Source: Candidatus Mcinerneyibacterium aminivorans (GTDB lineage: Bacteria > Macinerneyibacteriota > Macinerneyibacteria > Macinerneyibacteriales > Macinerneyibacteriaceae). From it: 39,580 nt of DNA. How positions within the stretch are numbered: position 1 is the first letter of the stretch; each line of letters starts with the position of its first letter. The stretch covers positions 1 to 39,580 of the forward strand of contig VSIX01000054.1 in the NCBI GenBank assembly GCA_008086245.1, given 5' to 3'. The notes under the pieces are model-generated. The model was not told where the DNA came from, did not search any database, and worked only from the letters and a program-made list of their open reading frames with translations. The translations under genes were made by a program, and so were the position numbers. This document shows positions 1 through 8,831 of the stretch, in pieces.

Positions 1-111
1 GAAATAAATTCAGGATGACTGTTTTCTAAAAATTTTGAAGAATCATTAATTAGTTGCTATTTCTTTACAGCCTGAGTAATCGATTAATGGATTAAAAAAA
101 TTTAAAGAATT

Positions 112-1209
112 TTAAATTAGTGAATTTAATTTTTCTTTTTTAAGATCAAAACTCTTTTTGATATCTTCAAATATTTCTTTTACCGTTGAAATTTTATTAA
201 CCCTGTATCCGTTCTCTCCAATAAAAATTAAACCATTTTCAGTATCACCGTTTACTGCTTTTATTAAAGCATCAGTAATACAAAACAGGGCAGTTTTAGG
301 ATTACATCTTTTTAAACATTTATAACAGCTATCAACACTGTCTAAATTATTATTTGTATATTTCTCAACAAAATGATTTTTTATAACTCTTCCCGGCATA
401 CCCACAGGACTTTCTATAAAGCATATATCCTCTTTAGTAGCATTAATATAAGCTTTCTTAAACTCAATATCCGCATCACATTCTTCAGCTGCTACAAATC
501 TGGTTGCCATTTGAACTCCTGAGGCTCCAATTTCAAGGAAATCTTTTATATCTTCTCCCGTGTAAATTCCTCCAGCAGCAATTATCGGTATTTTTTGATT
601 ATGCTTTTGTTCAAAAGGATTAATGACATTTATTACATCTTTTACAATTTCTTTTAGTGGTTTTATTGAATTATTATCCAAATCCTTTTTTTTAAATCCT
701 AAATGCCCTCCTGCTTTCTTACCCTCTACAACAATAGCATCGGGTAAATAATCGTATCTTTTTTTCCAGACTTTTGTTATTAATTTTGCTGCTCGTCCAG
801 ATGAGATAATAGGTACAATTTTTGTTTTTGTATTTTTTACGAATGATGGTAGCTTTATAGGTAATCCGGCACCTGAAATTATAAGATCAATTTTTTCCTT
901 AACTGCTGTTTTCACAAGTTCAAAATAATTATTTGATGCTTTTAAAATGTTTATTCCCAGTATTCCGTTCGGGCTCAAGTTCCTAGCTTTTTTTATTTCC
1001 TTTATAATACCATTTACATTTGCTCTATTATTATCGGTTCTAAAGTTTTTTTCCCTAAAACCTGTTTGTGCTCCGCTTATAATTCCAATTCCACCCTCAT
1101 TAGCAACTGCAGATGATAATTTTGAAAGAGAGACGCCGATTCCCATTCCTCCCTGTATAACTGGTAATTTGGCTACAAGATTTCCAATTTTTAATTTAGG
1201 TAAATTCAT
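112..1209 (-). CDS. NPD-family flavoprotein (nitronate monooxygenase / FabK-like)
   Basis: FMN-dependent TIM-barrel enzyme of the 2-nitropropane dioxygenase family; relatives oxidise nitronates or reduce enoyl-ACP (FabK). Visible are the N-terminal IQGGMGIGVS segment, the glycine/histidine loop KKAGGHLGF, the phosphate-binding AAGGIYTGEDI and the following GASGVQMATRF. The C-terminal part carries a cysteine-rich stretch (CYKCLKRC, then another Cys) seen in a subgroup found in anaerobes. I chose ATG at 1209 because GGAGG lies 6 nt upstream (1216-1220); an in-frame ATG at 1236 has no such site. Length is then 365 aa. It is transcribed away from the next gene and appears monocistronic. Family is clear; the substrate is not. 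Confidence 0.85.
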   Translation of the reverse strand: MNLPKLKIGNLVAKLPVIQGGMGIGVSLSKLSSAVANEGGIGIISGAQTGFREKNFRTDNNRANVNGIIKEIKKARNLSPNGILGINILKASNNYFELVKTAVKEKIDLIISGAGLPIKLPSFVKNTKTKIVPIISSGRAAKLITKVWKKRYDYLPDAIVVEGKKAGGHLGFKKKDLDNNSIKPLKEIVKDVINVINPFEQKHNQKIPIIAAGGIYTGEDIKDFLEIGASGVQMATRFVAAEECDADIEFKKAYINATKEDICFIESPVGMPGRVIKNHFVEKYTNNNLDSVDSCYKCLKRCNPKTALFCITDALIKAVNGDTENGLIFIGENGYRVNKISTVKEIFEDIKKSFDLKKEKLNSLI

Positions 1210-1607
1210 ACAATTCCTCCAAATATAATCATTCATTTAAGTATACACATATTAGAGCTAAGATAAAGGGTATAATGATTTTTTTTTAATTCTTAAAGTA
1301 TCATATTGACAGGATATTCATTGTCATTAAAATTTTATCAATTTATATCTTTTCAAAAACATAAGAATAGTTTATAAATAATTGCTTAGAATATTTTCAA
1401 AAGGAGTAACTTCATAAAAAGAAATTTTCAACATATTATTTTTAATTAAATATAATCAATGACCTGAAAATTGTTTACCCGATTTTTATACACATAAAAA
1501 CAATTTTAAAACATCAATTATAAAAAATAATTGGACAGATGTAAAAGTATATATTATTTTAACAGTAGGATAATTTTGGATAAGTTTGTAATTAACAGGG
1601 GGGAAAT
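1210..1607. other. divergent intergenic region
   Basis: About 400 bases without a gene, between divergently transcribed genes. It contains a plus-strand TTGACA at 1306-1311 with TAAAAT at 1328-1333 (16-nt spacer), a plausible promoter but about 275 nt before the next gene. It also holds a 10-bp inverted repeat (1467-1476 with 1498-1507). No conserved RNA was recognised. Confidence 0.4.
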
Positions 1608-1949
1608 ATGAAGTTAAAACGAGAAAAGATATGGGATTTTGATATCCCGGAAAATGTTTTAAAAAGCATTCTGGATAATTTGGAAAACGGATTAAAAAAA
1701 ATAGAAACAGAACTTGATGAAGAAACAGTATATCTCGTAATTAATAATATAATCAAAGGAAAATTTGAGTATAAAAATGCATATGTCCACATGCCGGCTG
1801 ATGAACTTTTAAGACTTACAAAAAAAATAATAAAAGGATCAGGAAATAAAAGACTTCTACCAAGGTGGACTATTACTAAAGAAAAAAGAAAAGAAATTGA
1901 AAATAGAGAACCAATGTCCGATGAGGAGTTTTATAGGGATCATTATTAA
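1608..1949 (+). CDS. small hypothetical protein, 113 aa
   Basis: I do not recognise this protein. It is 113 aa, charged and predicted mostly helical, with no signal peptide, membrane segment or cysteine motif. The first 75 residues read as amphipathic helices; the end is basic then acidic (many Lys/Arg to about residue 100, then MSDEEFYRDHY). The start is well supported: a GGGGGG run lies 5 nt before ATG 1608. Codon use matches its neighbours, so it is probably a real gene. It precedes the VOC-fold gene by about 95 nt on the same strand. A cytoplasmic accessory or regulatory protein is possible, but nothing in the sequence shows it. Confidence 0.6.
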   Translation: MKLKREKIWDFDIPENVLKSILDNLENGLKKIETELDEETVYLVINNIIKGKFEYKNAYVHMPADELLRLTKKIIKGSGNKRLLPRWTITKEKRKEIENREPMSDEEFYRDHY

Positions 1950-1951
1950 AA

Positions 1952-2030
1952 AAAAGCAAAATAAAAAAGGGTAATTATTAAAATTTTATTACCTGTTTCT
2001 TGATTTCTATATTTATGTTCTTTTGCTTTT
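1952..2030 (+). repeat. nested inverted repeats before the VOC gene
   Basis: AAAAGCAAAA (1952-1961) is complementary to TTTTGCTTTT (2021-2030), enclosing a second short pair (GGTAAT 1970-1975 with ATTACC 1988-1993). The outer right arm ends directly before the AAAAGGAG ribosome binding site of the next gene. It could be a weak terminator of the upstream gene or a leader structure; the arms are AT-rich and chance is not excluded. Confidence 0.3.
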
Positions 2031-2043
2031 AAAAGGAGAAATT

Positions 2044-2472
2044 ATGAATAGAATTAATCTGATAACTTTGGGAGTAAGAGATATTAAAAAATCTTTACAT
2101 TTTTATCGTGATGGCCTCGGGTTTAAAACTTATGTAGATGATGATAATCCTGATATAGTATTCTTTGACAATAACGGAACTAAACTTGCATTATATCCAT
2201 ATAACGAACTTGCTGCAGACATTAATTTGGATAATAGAAATAATGATGGTTTTTCTGGTATAACTCTTGCATACAATGCGAAATCCCGGGAAGAAGTTGA
2301 TACAATAATAAATAAAGCGGAAAAAGCAGGAGGAAAAATAGTAAAGAAACCCCAGAAAGTTTTTTGGGGAGGATACAGCGGCTATTTTAGCGATCCAGAT
2401 GGGTACTTCTGGGAAGTTGCTTATTCTGATGGTTGGGAATTTGACGGTAATGATATGTTGGTAATAGAGTAA
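2044..2472 (+). CDS. VOC-family protein (glyoxalase/bleomycin-resistance fold)
   Basis: Single-chain vicinal-oxygen-chelate fold protein of about 142 aa with two beta-alpha-beta-beta-beta modules. Typical marks are the opening INLITLGVRDIKKSLHFYRDGLGF, split by the family's usual VxDxxKSLxFY pattern, and the closing GYSGYFSDPDGYFWEVAYSD, where the Glu of WEV is the usual C-terminal metal ligand. Family members include glyoxalases, dioxygenases and antibiotic-binding proteins; nothing here selects one. ATG 2044 is the likely start, with AAGGAG at 2033-2038; a longer in-frame reading from 2023 would place the ribosome binding site inside the gene. Cytoplasmic, probably monocistronic. Confidence 0.85.
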   Translation: MNRINLITLGVRDIKKSLHFYRDGLGFKTYVDDDNPDIVFFDNNGTKLALYPYNELAADINLDNRNNDGFSGITLAYNAKSREEVDTIINKAEKAGGKIVKKPQKVFWGGYSGYFSDPDGYFWEVAYSDGWEFDGNDMLVIE

Positions 2473-2522
2473 AAATTAAAGGTAAGATAAATTGTTAGAA
2501 ATTTAAAAACATGAAATGAAGA

Positions 2523-3293
2523 ATGCCGGATTTTATGAGAGTGGGGGCAATGATAAGGGATATGTTAATTAATAATATCGAAAATGATTTGAGAAAACAT
2601 ATTGATGAGGATTATAAAAAAGGGATAAAACGTTTTTTTAAAGATAAAGATTTAAAAGAAAGTGATTTTTTCAGTTACGGAGTTAAAACAGCTTCTGTAA
2701 GGAAAGTAGGGAAAAAATACTATCCCTACATTAAAAATTTAGAGAAAGACGATTTCTTTCGTCTTTGTGAAAAAATGCTAAATAAAAGAAATTCAGAATT
2801 AAGAACGATAGTTTTTCAGTGGGTTTATAGAATGAAAGGGAAAATTATAAAAAATGATTATGATATCTTTTATGGCTGGTTACAAAAATATGTTACAGGG
2901 TGGAGCAGTTGTGATGATTTCTGCACGCATGCTTTTGGATATTTAATTTATAATTATTCAAAATTAATAACAGAAATAAAAAATTACTGGGTGAAATCGA
3001 ATAATAGATGGGTAAGAAGAGCTGCCGCCGTTGTGATGATCTATTCTATAAGAAGAGATAAATATATCCCCCATGCTTTAAAAATTGCGGATAAATTAAT
3101 AAAGGATGACAAAAATCTGGTTCAGAAAGGTACAGGCTGGCTGTTAAAGGAAATAGCCAATAAAGATAGAGATATTGTTGATAATTATCTTGTTAAAAAC
3201 TATGATGAAATTCCCCGGGTTATTTTAAGATATGCAATTGAAAAGTTTCCAGAGGGTAGAAGGAAAGAAATATTGAATTTGAAAAAAATATAA
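2523..3293 (+). CDS. AlkD-like DNA alkylation repair glycosylase
   Basis: HEAT-like-repeat DNA glycosylase of the AlkD/DNA_alkylation family, which excises cationic N3- and N7-alkylpurines without base flipping. The catalytic pattern is visible: W-x3-D in GWSSCDDFC (equivalent to Trp109/Asp113 of Bacillus AlkD), the arginine pair in RWVRRAAAV and the later Trp in VQKGTGWLLKE. About 256 aa, slightly longer than usual at the N terminus. The start is uncertain: ATG 2523 has only a weak upstream site, while ATG 2550 follows a GTGGGGG run very closely, and ATG 2562 is also in frame. The gene stands alone between the VOC gene and the convergent transporter operon. Confidence 0.85.
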   Translation: MPDFMRVGAMIRDMLINNIENDLRKHIDEDYKKGIKRFFKDKDLKESDFFSYGVKTASVRKVGKKYYPYIKNLEKDDFFRLCEKMLNKRNSELRTIVFQWVYRMKGKIIKNDYDIFYGWLQKYVTGWSSCDDFCTHAFGYLIYNYSKLITEIKNYWVKSNNRWVRRAAAVVMIYSIRRDKYIPHALKIADKLIKDDKNLVQKGTGWLLKEIANKDRDIVDNYLVKNYDEIPRVILRYAIEKFPEGRRKEILNLKKI

Positions 3294-3344
3294 GAAAAAT
3301 AGTCTTCATTTAATCCGGGTAATACTTAGTTTTAGAATCTGGAA

Positions 3345-4328
3345 TTAATCGTTCAGGTGGCAGGCTACTTTATGATCAGTTATAATTTCTTTTAATTCAG
3401 GTTGTTTCTTTCTGCATATTTCCATAGCATAGGGACATCTTGGATGATAAAAACATCCCGGAGGTGGATTTATCGCATCGGGGATTTCTCCCTTTGGTAA
3501 TGGTTCCTGTCTCCTGTATTTTGGATCCGGTACCGGAACCGCTTCCAGTAATGCCTTCGTATATGGATGAATGGGATTTTCAAATACTTCCGAATTGCTT
3601 CCAATTTCAACTATTTTTCCAAGATAGAGTATGGCGATTCTATCACATAAATATTTAGCCGTTGCAAGGTCGTGAGTGATGAACAAATAGGTTAAATCGA
3701 ATTCATTTTTTAAATTTTTCATAAGTTCAATTATCTTTGCTCTTATAGATACATCGGCCGCGGCTATTGGTTCATCTGCAACTATAAAGTCTGGATCAGT
3801 AATTAATGCTCTTGAAAGAACAACACGCTGGGATTGTCCTCCGGATAGCTGATGGGGATATTTATCATATAACAATTCAGGAGGAGACAAGCCTACTTTT
3901 TCCATCATATCCAGTACTTTCTGTTTTCTTTCTTCCTTTTTATATTTGTTATGAATTATCAAAGGATCCATTATTGTTTCACCCACCGATAATCGGGGAT
4001 TTAAGGAGGCATCTGGGTCCTGAAAAACAATCTGTATTTTTTCTCTTAATTTTCTCAATTCATTAAAAGTTAGATTTGTAATATTTTGATTTTTATAAAA
4101 GATATCTCCAGAAGATTTTTCATATAGCTTTAAAAGCAATTTCCCGATAGTGGATTTACCGGAACCGCTTTCCCCTGCCAATCCAAGTACTTCTCCTTTT
4201 TTTATGGAAAATGTAACATTATCAACTGCATGCACATATTTTGTTTTCTGACCAAAGATGGTATTTATAATCCCTTCATCAATGGGGAAGTTTTTGGTTA
4301 AATTTTTAATTTCTACAATATTTTTCAT
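3345..4328 (-). CDS. dppF: peptide ABC transporter ATP-binding protein (DppF/OppF type)
   Basis: Second ATPase of a dipeptide/oligopeptide importer, working at the inner face of the membrane with the DppD-like partner. Seen: Walker A GESGSGKST, ABC signature LSGGQSQR, Walker B followed by ADEPIAAADVS, and the H-loop in FITHD. The C-terminal oligopeptide-transporter extension has the GC...PRCPYAMEIC cysteine cluster; in characterised DppD/DppF homologues such cysteines can bind an Fe-S cluster. Its ATG overlaps the upstream gene's TGA by 4 nt (ATGA), indicating translational coupling. Length 327 aa is normal. Last gene of the operon; I see no strong hairpin after it. Confidence 0.92.
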   Translation of the reverse strand: MKNIVEIKNLTKNFPIDEGIINTIFGQKTKYVHAVDNVTFSIKKGEVLGLAGESGSGKSTIGKLLLKLYEKSSGDIFYKNQNITNLTFNELRKLREKIQIVFQDPDASLNPRLSVGETIMDPLIIHNKYKKEERKQKVLDMMEKVGLSPPELLYDKYPHQLSGGQSQRVVLSRALITDPDFIVADEPIAAADVSIRAKIIELMKNLKNEFDLTYLFITHDLATAKYLCDRIAILYLGKIVEIGSNSEVFENPIHPYTKALLEAVPVPDPKYRRQEPLPKGEIPDAINPPPGCFYHPRCPYAMEICRKKQPELKEIITDHKVACHLND

Positions 4329-5302
4329 GAATTCTCCTTTTCTGTTTCATATAGCCAGCAGGCAACCTCATGCCCGTCATATGTTTTCAATTCGGGTAGT
4401 TTTTCATAGCATATATCCATAGCTTTGGGGCATCTAGGCGAGAATCTGCAGCCCGAAGGAGGATTTATAAGATCAGGTGGTGCTCCGGGCATGGTAACAA
4501 GTTTCTTTTGCTCGGCTTTAACATTAGGAATACAGCTAATAAGTCCCTTTGTATATTCATGCATGGGGTTATGATAAATTTTTTCAACTTCTCCTCTTTC
4601 AATGATTTTTCCTCCATACATAACTGCAATTCTATCTGCAAGTTCTGCGACAAGTCCCAGATTATGAGTTATTACCATTATCGAAACATCAAATTTATCC
4701 TTTAGATTCCTCAAAAAATCAACAAATTGAGCTTCTACAATAACATCAAGTGAGGTGGTTGGTTCATCGGCTATAATCAGATCTGGGTTTAATATTAGGG
4801 CAATGCCTATCATTATTCGCTGCCTCATACCTCCCGACATCTGGTGAGGATATTCATATAATCTGCTTTTTTCTATCCCCAGTTTTTCAAACATCTCTTC
4901 TGCCATTTCTAAAGCTTTCTTTTTTTTAATTTTTGGTTTGTGGGACTGTATTGTTTCAACAAACTGTTCGCTAACCTTATAAAGAGGATTTAATGAATTT
5001 AAGGGATTCTGAAAAATCATTGAAATGTTATGGCCTCTCAATTTCAGTAGTTCTTTGTAGGGGATATCAAGTATATTTGTGTTATTATATAGGATTTCCC
5101 CGTTAATGATCTTTCCAGGAGCCCTTACCATATTTAAAAGAGATAATCCAAGGGTTGATTTCCCGCATCCCGATTCTCCCACCAGACCAATAACCTCTCC
5201 TTTTTTGATTTTCATGGAGACATTTCTTACCGCTTTCACAGTTCCAACATATATTGGATAATCAATACTTAAATTTTTAATTTCAATAATATTTTTCATC
5301 AT
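4325..5302 (-). CDS. dppD: peptide ABC transporter ATP-binding protein (DppD/OppD type)
   Basis: First ATPase of the peptide importer. Motifs: Walker [10 protein letters not shown], signature MSGGMRQR, Walker [14 protein letters not shown] and an H-loop histidine (VITHN). The C-terminal extension carries [15 protein letters not shown], the same cysteine cluster as its partner. Two adjacent ATGs (5302 and 5299) are possible; either follows GAGGGATAA. The first overlaps the permease stop codon in ATGA, a coupled arrangement. Length 325 aa matches the family. The two ATPases are clearly paralogous but diverged, as normal for Opp/Dpp systems. Substrate (di- or oligopeptide, nickel chelate, other) cannot be read from the ATPases. 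Confidence 0.92.
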   Translation of the reverse strand: MMKNIIEIKNLSIDYPIYVGTVKAVRNVSMKIKKGEVIGLVGESGCGKSTLGLSLLNMVRAPGKIINGEILYNNTNILDIPYKELLKLRGHNISMIFQNPLNSLNPLYKVSEQFVETIQSHKPKIKKKKALEMAEEMFEKLGIEKSRLYEYPHQMSGGMRQRIMIGIALILNPDLIIADEPTTSLDVIVEAQFVDFLRNLKDKFDVSIMVITHNLGLVAELADRIAVMYGGKIIERGEVEKIYHNPMHEYTKGLISCIPNVKAEQKKLVTMPGAPPDLINPPSGCRFSPRCPKAMDICYEKLPELKTYDGHEVACWLYETEKENS

Positions 5303-6174
5303 TTATCCCTCAACTTTGGATTTAAAAGTTCTGATAGGGATTCTCCCACCATGGTAAATCCCAGTGTTAGAGTTACTATTGCCACTCCCGGGAAGGTTAT
5401 TATCCACCAGTATCCGGATGCTAAATATTTTTTCCCCATTGCAATATCTCTTCCCCAGTCCGGAATTCCTGCAGGTAAACCGAGGCCGAGATAGGATAGA
5501 GCTGCTTCGGTCATTATTGCATCCGCAATATTTAGGGAGAAAATTACTACTATAGTTGCCAGTACATTTGGGAATATATATTTTCTTAGTAATCTGAATT
5601 TTGATGCTCCTATAGCTCTTCCCGCTTCCACGAAAACTTCCTCTTTTAATGATAGGGTTTGACCCCTTACCTGTCTGAAATACTGTGGAATATATATAAC
5701 GGCGACAGCTCCGGTAATATTTACAATTCCTGGACCGAGCATAGCCGCAAGGGCGATTGCCAGGATAAGCCCGGGAAAAGAGAATATAGAATCCATAATA
5801 AGTGATAGAATTTTATCAAATAATCCCCCAACAAATCCCGATATCAAACCTAGAGGCACACCGATTAAAGAAGATATCAATGCCGCAATAAATGCTACTC
5901 CCAAAATAGTTTTTGAGCCGTATATAATTCTTGAAAAAACATCTCTCCCAAGGTTATCAGTCCCAAGAATATTTTGGGAACTTGGACCTGTTAATTGTTT
6001 CCCCGCTTCCATGTTATCTGCTGAATAAGGAGCGAAAAATCCGGGGAATAGAGCCGTGAGAGTAACAAACAGGATTATTACTAGTCCAATTATAAGAATC
6101 CACCACTGTATTCCATACTTTTTCTTTGATTCTGACATATAATTTAAAAATTTCCGAATTAAAGTAGTTGGCAT
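5299..6174 (-). CDS. dppC: peptide ABC transporter permease (DppC/OppC type)
   Basis: Inner-membrane permease with about six transmembrane segments; the first (about residues 24-48) is preceded by a basic cytoplasmic tail. Family hallmarks are GTDNLGRDVFSRIIYGSK after the first periplasmic loop and the cytoplasmic EAA-type loop EAGRAIGASKFRLLRKYIFPN that contacts the ATPases. The end, [15 protein letters not shown], is the usual OppC terminus. 291 aa, normal length. GGAAGGAT precedes ATG 6174. It lies 18 nt after the partner permease gene. Confidence 0.92.
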   Translation of the reverse strand: MPTTLIRKFLNYMSESKKKYGIQWWILIIGLVIILFVTLTALFPGFFAPYSADNMEAGKQLTGPSSQNILGTDNLGRDVFSRIIYGSKTILGVAFIAALISSLIGVPLGLISGFVGGLFDKILSLIMDSIFSFPGLILAIALAAMLGPGIVNITGAVAVIYIPQYFRQVRGQTLSLKEEVFVEAGRAIGASKFRLLRKYIFPNVLATIVVIFSLNIADAIMTEAALSYLGLGLPAGIPDWGRDIAMGKKYLASGYWWIITFPGVAIVTLTLGFTMVGESLSELLNPKLRDK

Positions 6175-6192
6175 TTTATATCCTTCCAGTTA

Positions 6193-7209
6193 TTAATATT
6201 TTACTCTTGGATCAATCCATGCATATACCAGATCTACAATTAAAGAACTTAGACTAACCATAACAGCAATAAGTATAATAATTCCCTGTACAGTTGGATA
6301 ATCCCTTAAATGTATCCTTTTTACTAAAAGTCGCGCCATACCGGGCCATGAAAAAGTGGTTTCAGTTAAAACGGCATTTGCTATTAATAGGGCAAACTGC
6401 ATTCCAAGCATGGTTAATATCGGGACCAGTGTATTTTTTAAAGCATGTTTATAAACAACCTTTCTTTCCGATAAACCTCTTGCTCTTGCAGCCAGAATAT
6501 AATCATTATTTAAAACATCCAGCATGTTTGCACGTGTTAATCTTACAAATATTCCAGATAAAATTAAAGCAAGAGTTAGTGCCGGTAGAGCTAAATGGGT
6601 TAGAACATCAAAAAAAGCCGTAAAATTCCCTGCCATTAGGGTGTCTATTAAATAAAAGCCTGTGTTGTTGAAGTTTGCTACAAGTACTCTTGAACCGGTT
6701 CTTCCCGCTATGGGAAGCCAATCAAGCCAGATACCAAATATTAGCTGAAGCATTAGCCCCATCCAGTATGCAGGTATACAAAAAACAACTAAGCCGTATA
6801 ATCTAATTGTGGTATCTGTTTTAGTTCCTCTGTTGTTGGCTCCATAGGAGCCCAAAAAGACCCCCAGGGTTAAAGCCAGAATTAAACCAAAGATAATTAA
6901 TTCAAGAGTTGCAGGTAATTTCTCCTTTATGGGAGTGATAACTTTTTGTTTCATTATCATTGAGTCTCCCAGATCAAATCTTGCAAGCTGCTTTAAATAA
7001 TCCCAGTATTGTGAATAAACAGGTTTATCAAGCCCCAGCTCCTTTCTTTTTTGTTCTATAACTCTTTTGGGGGCATGTGCTCCCAGCATAGATTTTACCG
7101 GGTCTGCGGGCATAACCCTTAAAACAAAAAAGATAAGAGTTAGAAGAATAAATATCATTGGAATTGTTAAAAGCAATCTTATAGTAAAATATTTAAGAAT
7201 TCTTTTCAT
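6193..7209 (-). CDS. dppB: peptide ABC transporter permease (DppB/OppB type)
   Basis: Partner permease of the importer, with a first membrane segment at about residues 10-30 followed by the conserved VMPADPV and the ELGLDKPVYSQYWDYL region typical of DppB. The EAA loop AARARGLSERKVVYKHALKN and the ending VYAWIDPRVKY are both diagnostic. 338 aa, normal. AGAGG lies 9 nt before ATG 7209. It is separated from the binding-protein gene by 62 nt that contain a strong stem-loop, which probably lets permease mRNA be made at lower level than binding-protein mRNA. Confidence 0.92.
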   Translation of the reverse strand: MKRILKYFTIRLLLTIPMIFILLTLIFFVLRVMPADPVKSMLGAHAPKRVIEQKRKELGLDKPVYSQYWDYLKQLARFDLGDSMIMKQKVITPIKEKLPATLELIIFGLILALTLGVFLGSYGANNRGTKTDTTIRLYGLVVFCIPAYWMGLMLQLIFGIWLDWLPIAGRTGSRVLVANFNNTGFYLIDTLMAGNFTAFFDVLTHLALPALTLALILSGIFVRLTRANMLDVLNNDYILAARARGLSERKVVYKHALKNTLVPILTMLGMQFALLIANAVLTETTFSWPGMARLLVKRIHLRDYPTVQGIIILIAVMVSLSSLIVDLVYAWIDPRVKY

Positions 7210-7234
7210 ATGGGATAACCTCTTTTTATTTTAT

Positions 7235-7262
7235 AAAAGCAGGGGAGTGAACCCCTGCTTTT
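7235..7262 (-). terminator. intercistronic stem-loop between binding protein and permease genes
   Basis: A perfect 11-bp stem (7235-7245 with 7252-7262) and a 6-nt loop lie 9 nt after the binding-protein stop codon. No clean U-run follows on the minus strand, only an A/T-rich stretch. That fits partial termination or 3'-end mRNA protection, common after binding-protein genes in ABC operons, rather than full termination. Confidence 0.7.
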
Positions 7263-7271
7263 AATATTTAT

Positions 7272-8831
7272 TTATTCATATTTTAATTCTTTATAATAAA
7301 AGGTCATAGAAGTTCCGATTTTAACTCCTGTTACTCCTTTTTTTGTAAATACAAATAGTCGTCCCTGGAAAATAGGTACTGTTGGTACATCTTCTGTCCA
7401 TAGTGTTTGAAGTTTTTCAAAGATCTCTTTTCTCTTTTGCTGATCTACTTCAGTTTTCTCCTGTTTAAGCAAACGGTCATATTGAGGGTCTGAAAAGTAA
7501 ATTCCCTGGCTGGCAGATCCTGTAGTTCCTGCAAATACAGCAGTATAATTATCAGGGTCTATATAATCCGGATACCATCCCAGCAAGAATGCTCCCATAC
7601 TTTTTCTATCAAAATTATTCAGATAGGTTGACCATTCTGCTGATTTAGGGGTAACTTTAATAAGTTCTGATTTCTCGATTTGATTTTTTAAAATTTCAGC
7701 CATGTTTACTTCGGTTTCACCATAATGGGATGGGGTGTACCACAGTTCGAATTCAAGAGGATTGGTTTTTGAATAGCCGAGTTCTTTTAATTTCTTATTT
7801 GCATATTCAATATTTGCATCCCCGATAGTGTTTTTAAAGGAATCCTGATGTGCAAACATTCCCATAGGTATCATGGAATAAAGAGGTGTTGCCTGATTTA
7901 AAAATACTTTTTCACAGATTTCATTCCTATCAATCATAGCTGCTACTGCCTGCCTTGCCTTTGCATCTTTCATTACACTTTCGGAAGTTTCAAAACATAA
8001 AAATCTTATAAAAGGACCTGGAGTTTTATAGCTGTTATACTTTTCCATATTTAATAAATCTCTAATATCAGAAGGATTTAACGTTTTATATACAAGATCG
8101 AGTTCTCCCTTTTCAAATGCAAGTCTCATGGTTGTTGGGTCCTTGAAATAATTAATTACAATTTGATCCACATTAGTTTTTCCAAAATAATTTGGATTTG
8201 CTTTTAAAAGAATTTCCTCATCTCTTTTAAATGAAACCATCTGATAAGCACCTAAACCTGTTAGCTTACTTCCTTTTAGTTCCGAAGGATTTGTAACAAG
8301 TTTGTCCTCGGGAAACACATTGGAATTAACCGGATAATAAGGTACTGTTGCAACAAGTTTTAAGAAGAAACCGCAGGGCTGTTTTAAATTGAATCTAACT
8401 GTATATTCATCAACTACATCTACAGATTCAACAAAATCTGTTACCAACCATGCTGGGTCTCCATTAAGCCTCATAACTCTATCAATTGACCATTTCACAT
8501 CTTCGGCAGTAAAGGCAGAACCATCTGTAAATTTTAATCCTTCTTTTAATTTAAAAGTATATTCATCTCCTTTTTCATTAACAGAATAGGATTCTGCAAG
8601 ACCATTTTCTAATTCAGCAGTACCCGGTTTATAAGTCATCAATCCCTCATAAACATTATAAAGGATTTCCCAGGTGTGAAAATCATACGCTTCAGCCGGA
8701 TCAAGGTCGGTAACACTTTCTGTAGTTCCGTAAACGATCATATTCTTATTAACTTTTTTAGCTTTACATCCAACCAAAAATAATAGAAATACCAATACAA
8801 ACACAAACAAAATTTTACCTAAATTTTTCAT
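7272..8831 (-). CDS. dppA: peptide ABC transporter substrate-binding lipoprotein (SBP family 5)
   Basis: Extracytoplasmic solute-binding protein of the family 5 dipeptide/oligopeptide/nickel type, anchored as a lipoprotein. With ATG 8831 the signal peptide runs to a lipobox LFLVGC with Cys22; GGGGAG lies 8 nt upstream. An in-frame ATG at 8879 would put 16 residues in front of the signal peptide and is unlikely. Family features include YNVYEGLMTY near the N terminus, the EGLKFTDGSAFTAEDVKWS segment and the closing region with VPTVPIFQGRL. The mature protein is about 498 aa, normal. First gene of the operon. Peptides are the default substrate guess, not proven. Confidence 0.92.
   Translation of the reverse strand: MKNLGKILFVFVLVFLLFLVGCKAKKVNKNMIVYGTTESVTDLDPAEAYDFHTWEILYNVYEGLMTYKPGTAELENGLAESYSVNEKGDEYTFKLKEGLKFTDGSAFTAEDVKWSIDRVMRLNGDPAWLVTDFVESVDVVDEYTVRFNLKQPCGFFLKLVATVPYYPVNSNVFPEDKLVTNPSELKGSKLTGLGAYQMVSFKRDEEILLKANPNYFGKTNVDQIVINYFKDPTTMRLAFEKGELDLVYKTLNPSDIRDLLNMEKYNSYKTPGPFIRFLCFETSESVMKDAKARQAVAAMIDRNEICEKVFLNQATPLYSMIPMGMFAHQDSFKNTIGDANIEYANKKLKELGYSKTNPLEFELWYTPSHYGETEVNMAEILKNQIEKSELIKVTPKSAEWSTYLNNFDRKSMGAFLLGWYPDYIDPDNYTAVFAGTTGSASQGIYFSDPQYDRLLKQEKTEVDQQKRKEIFEKLQTLWTEDVPTVPIFQGRLFVFTKKGVTGVKIGTSMTFYYKELKYE

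Noticed and set aside
1210-1236. Upstream start of the NPD gene
   Set aside because: ATG 1236 has no ribosome binding site, whereas GGAGG is correctly spaced before ATG 1209.
1467-1507. 10-bp inverted repeat before the 113-aa gene as an operator
   Set aside because: Arms are only A/T with one G-C pair and a 21-nt loop; expected by chance in this composition.
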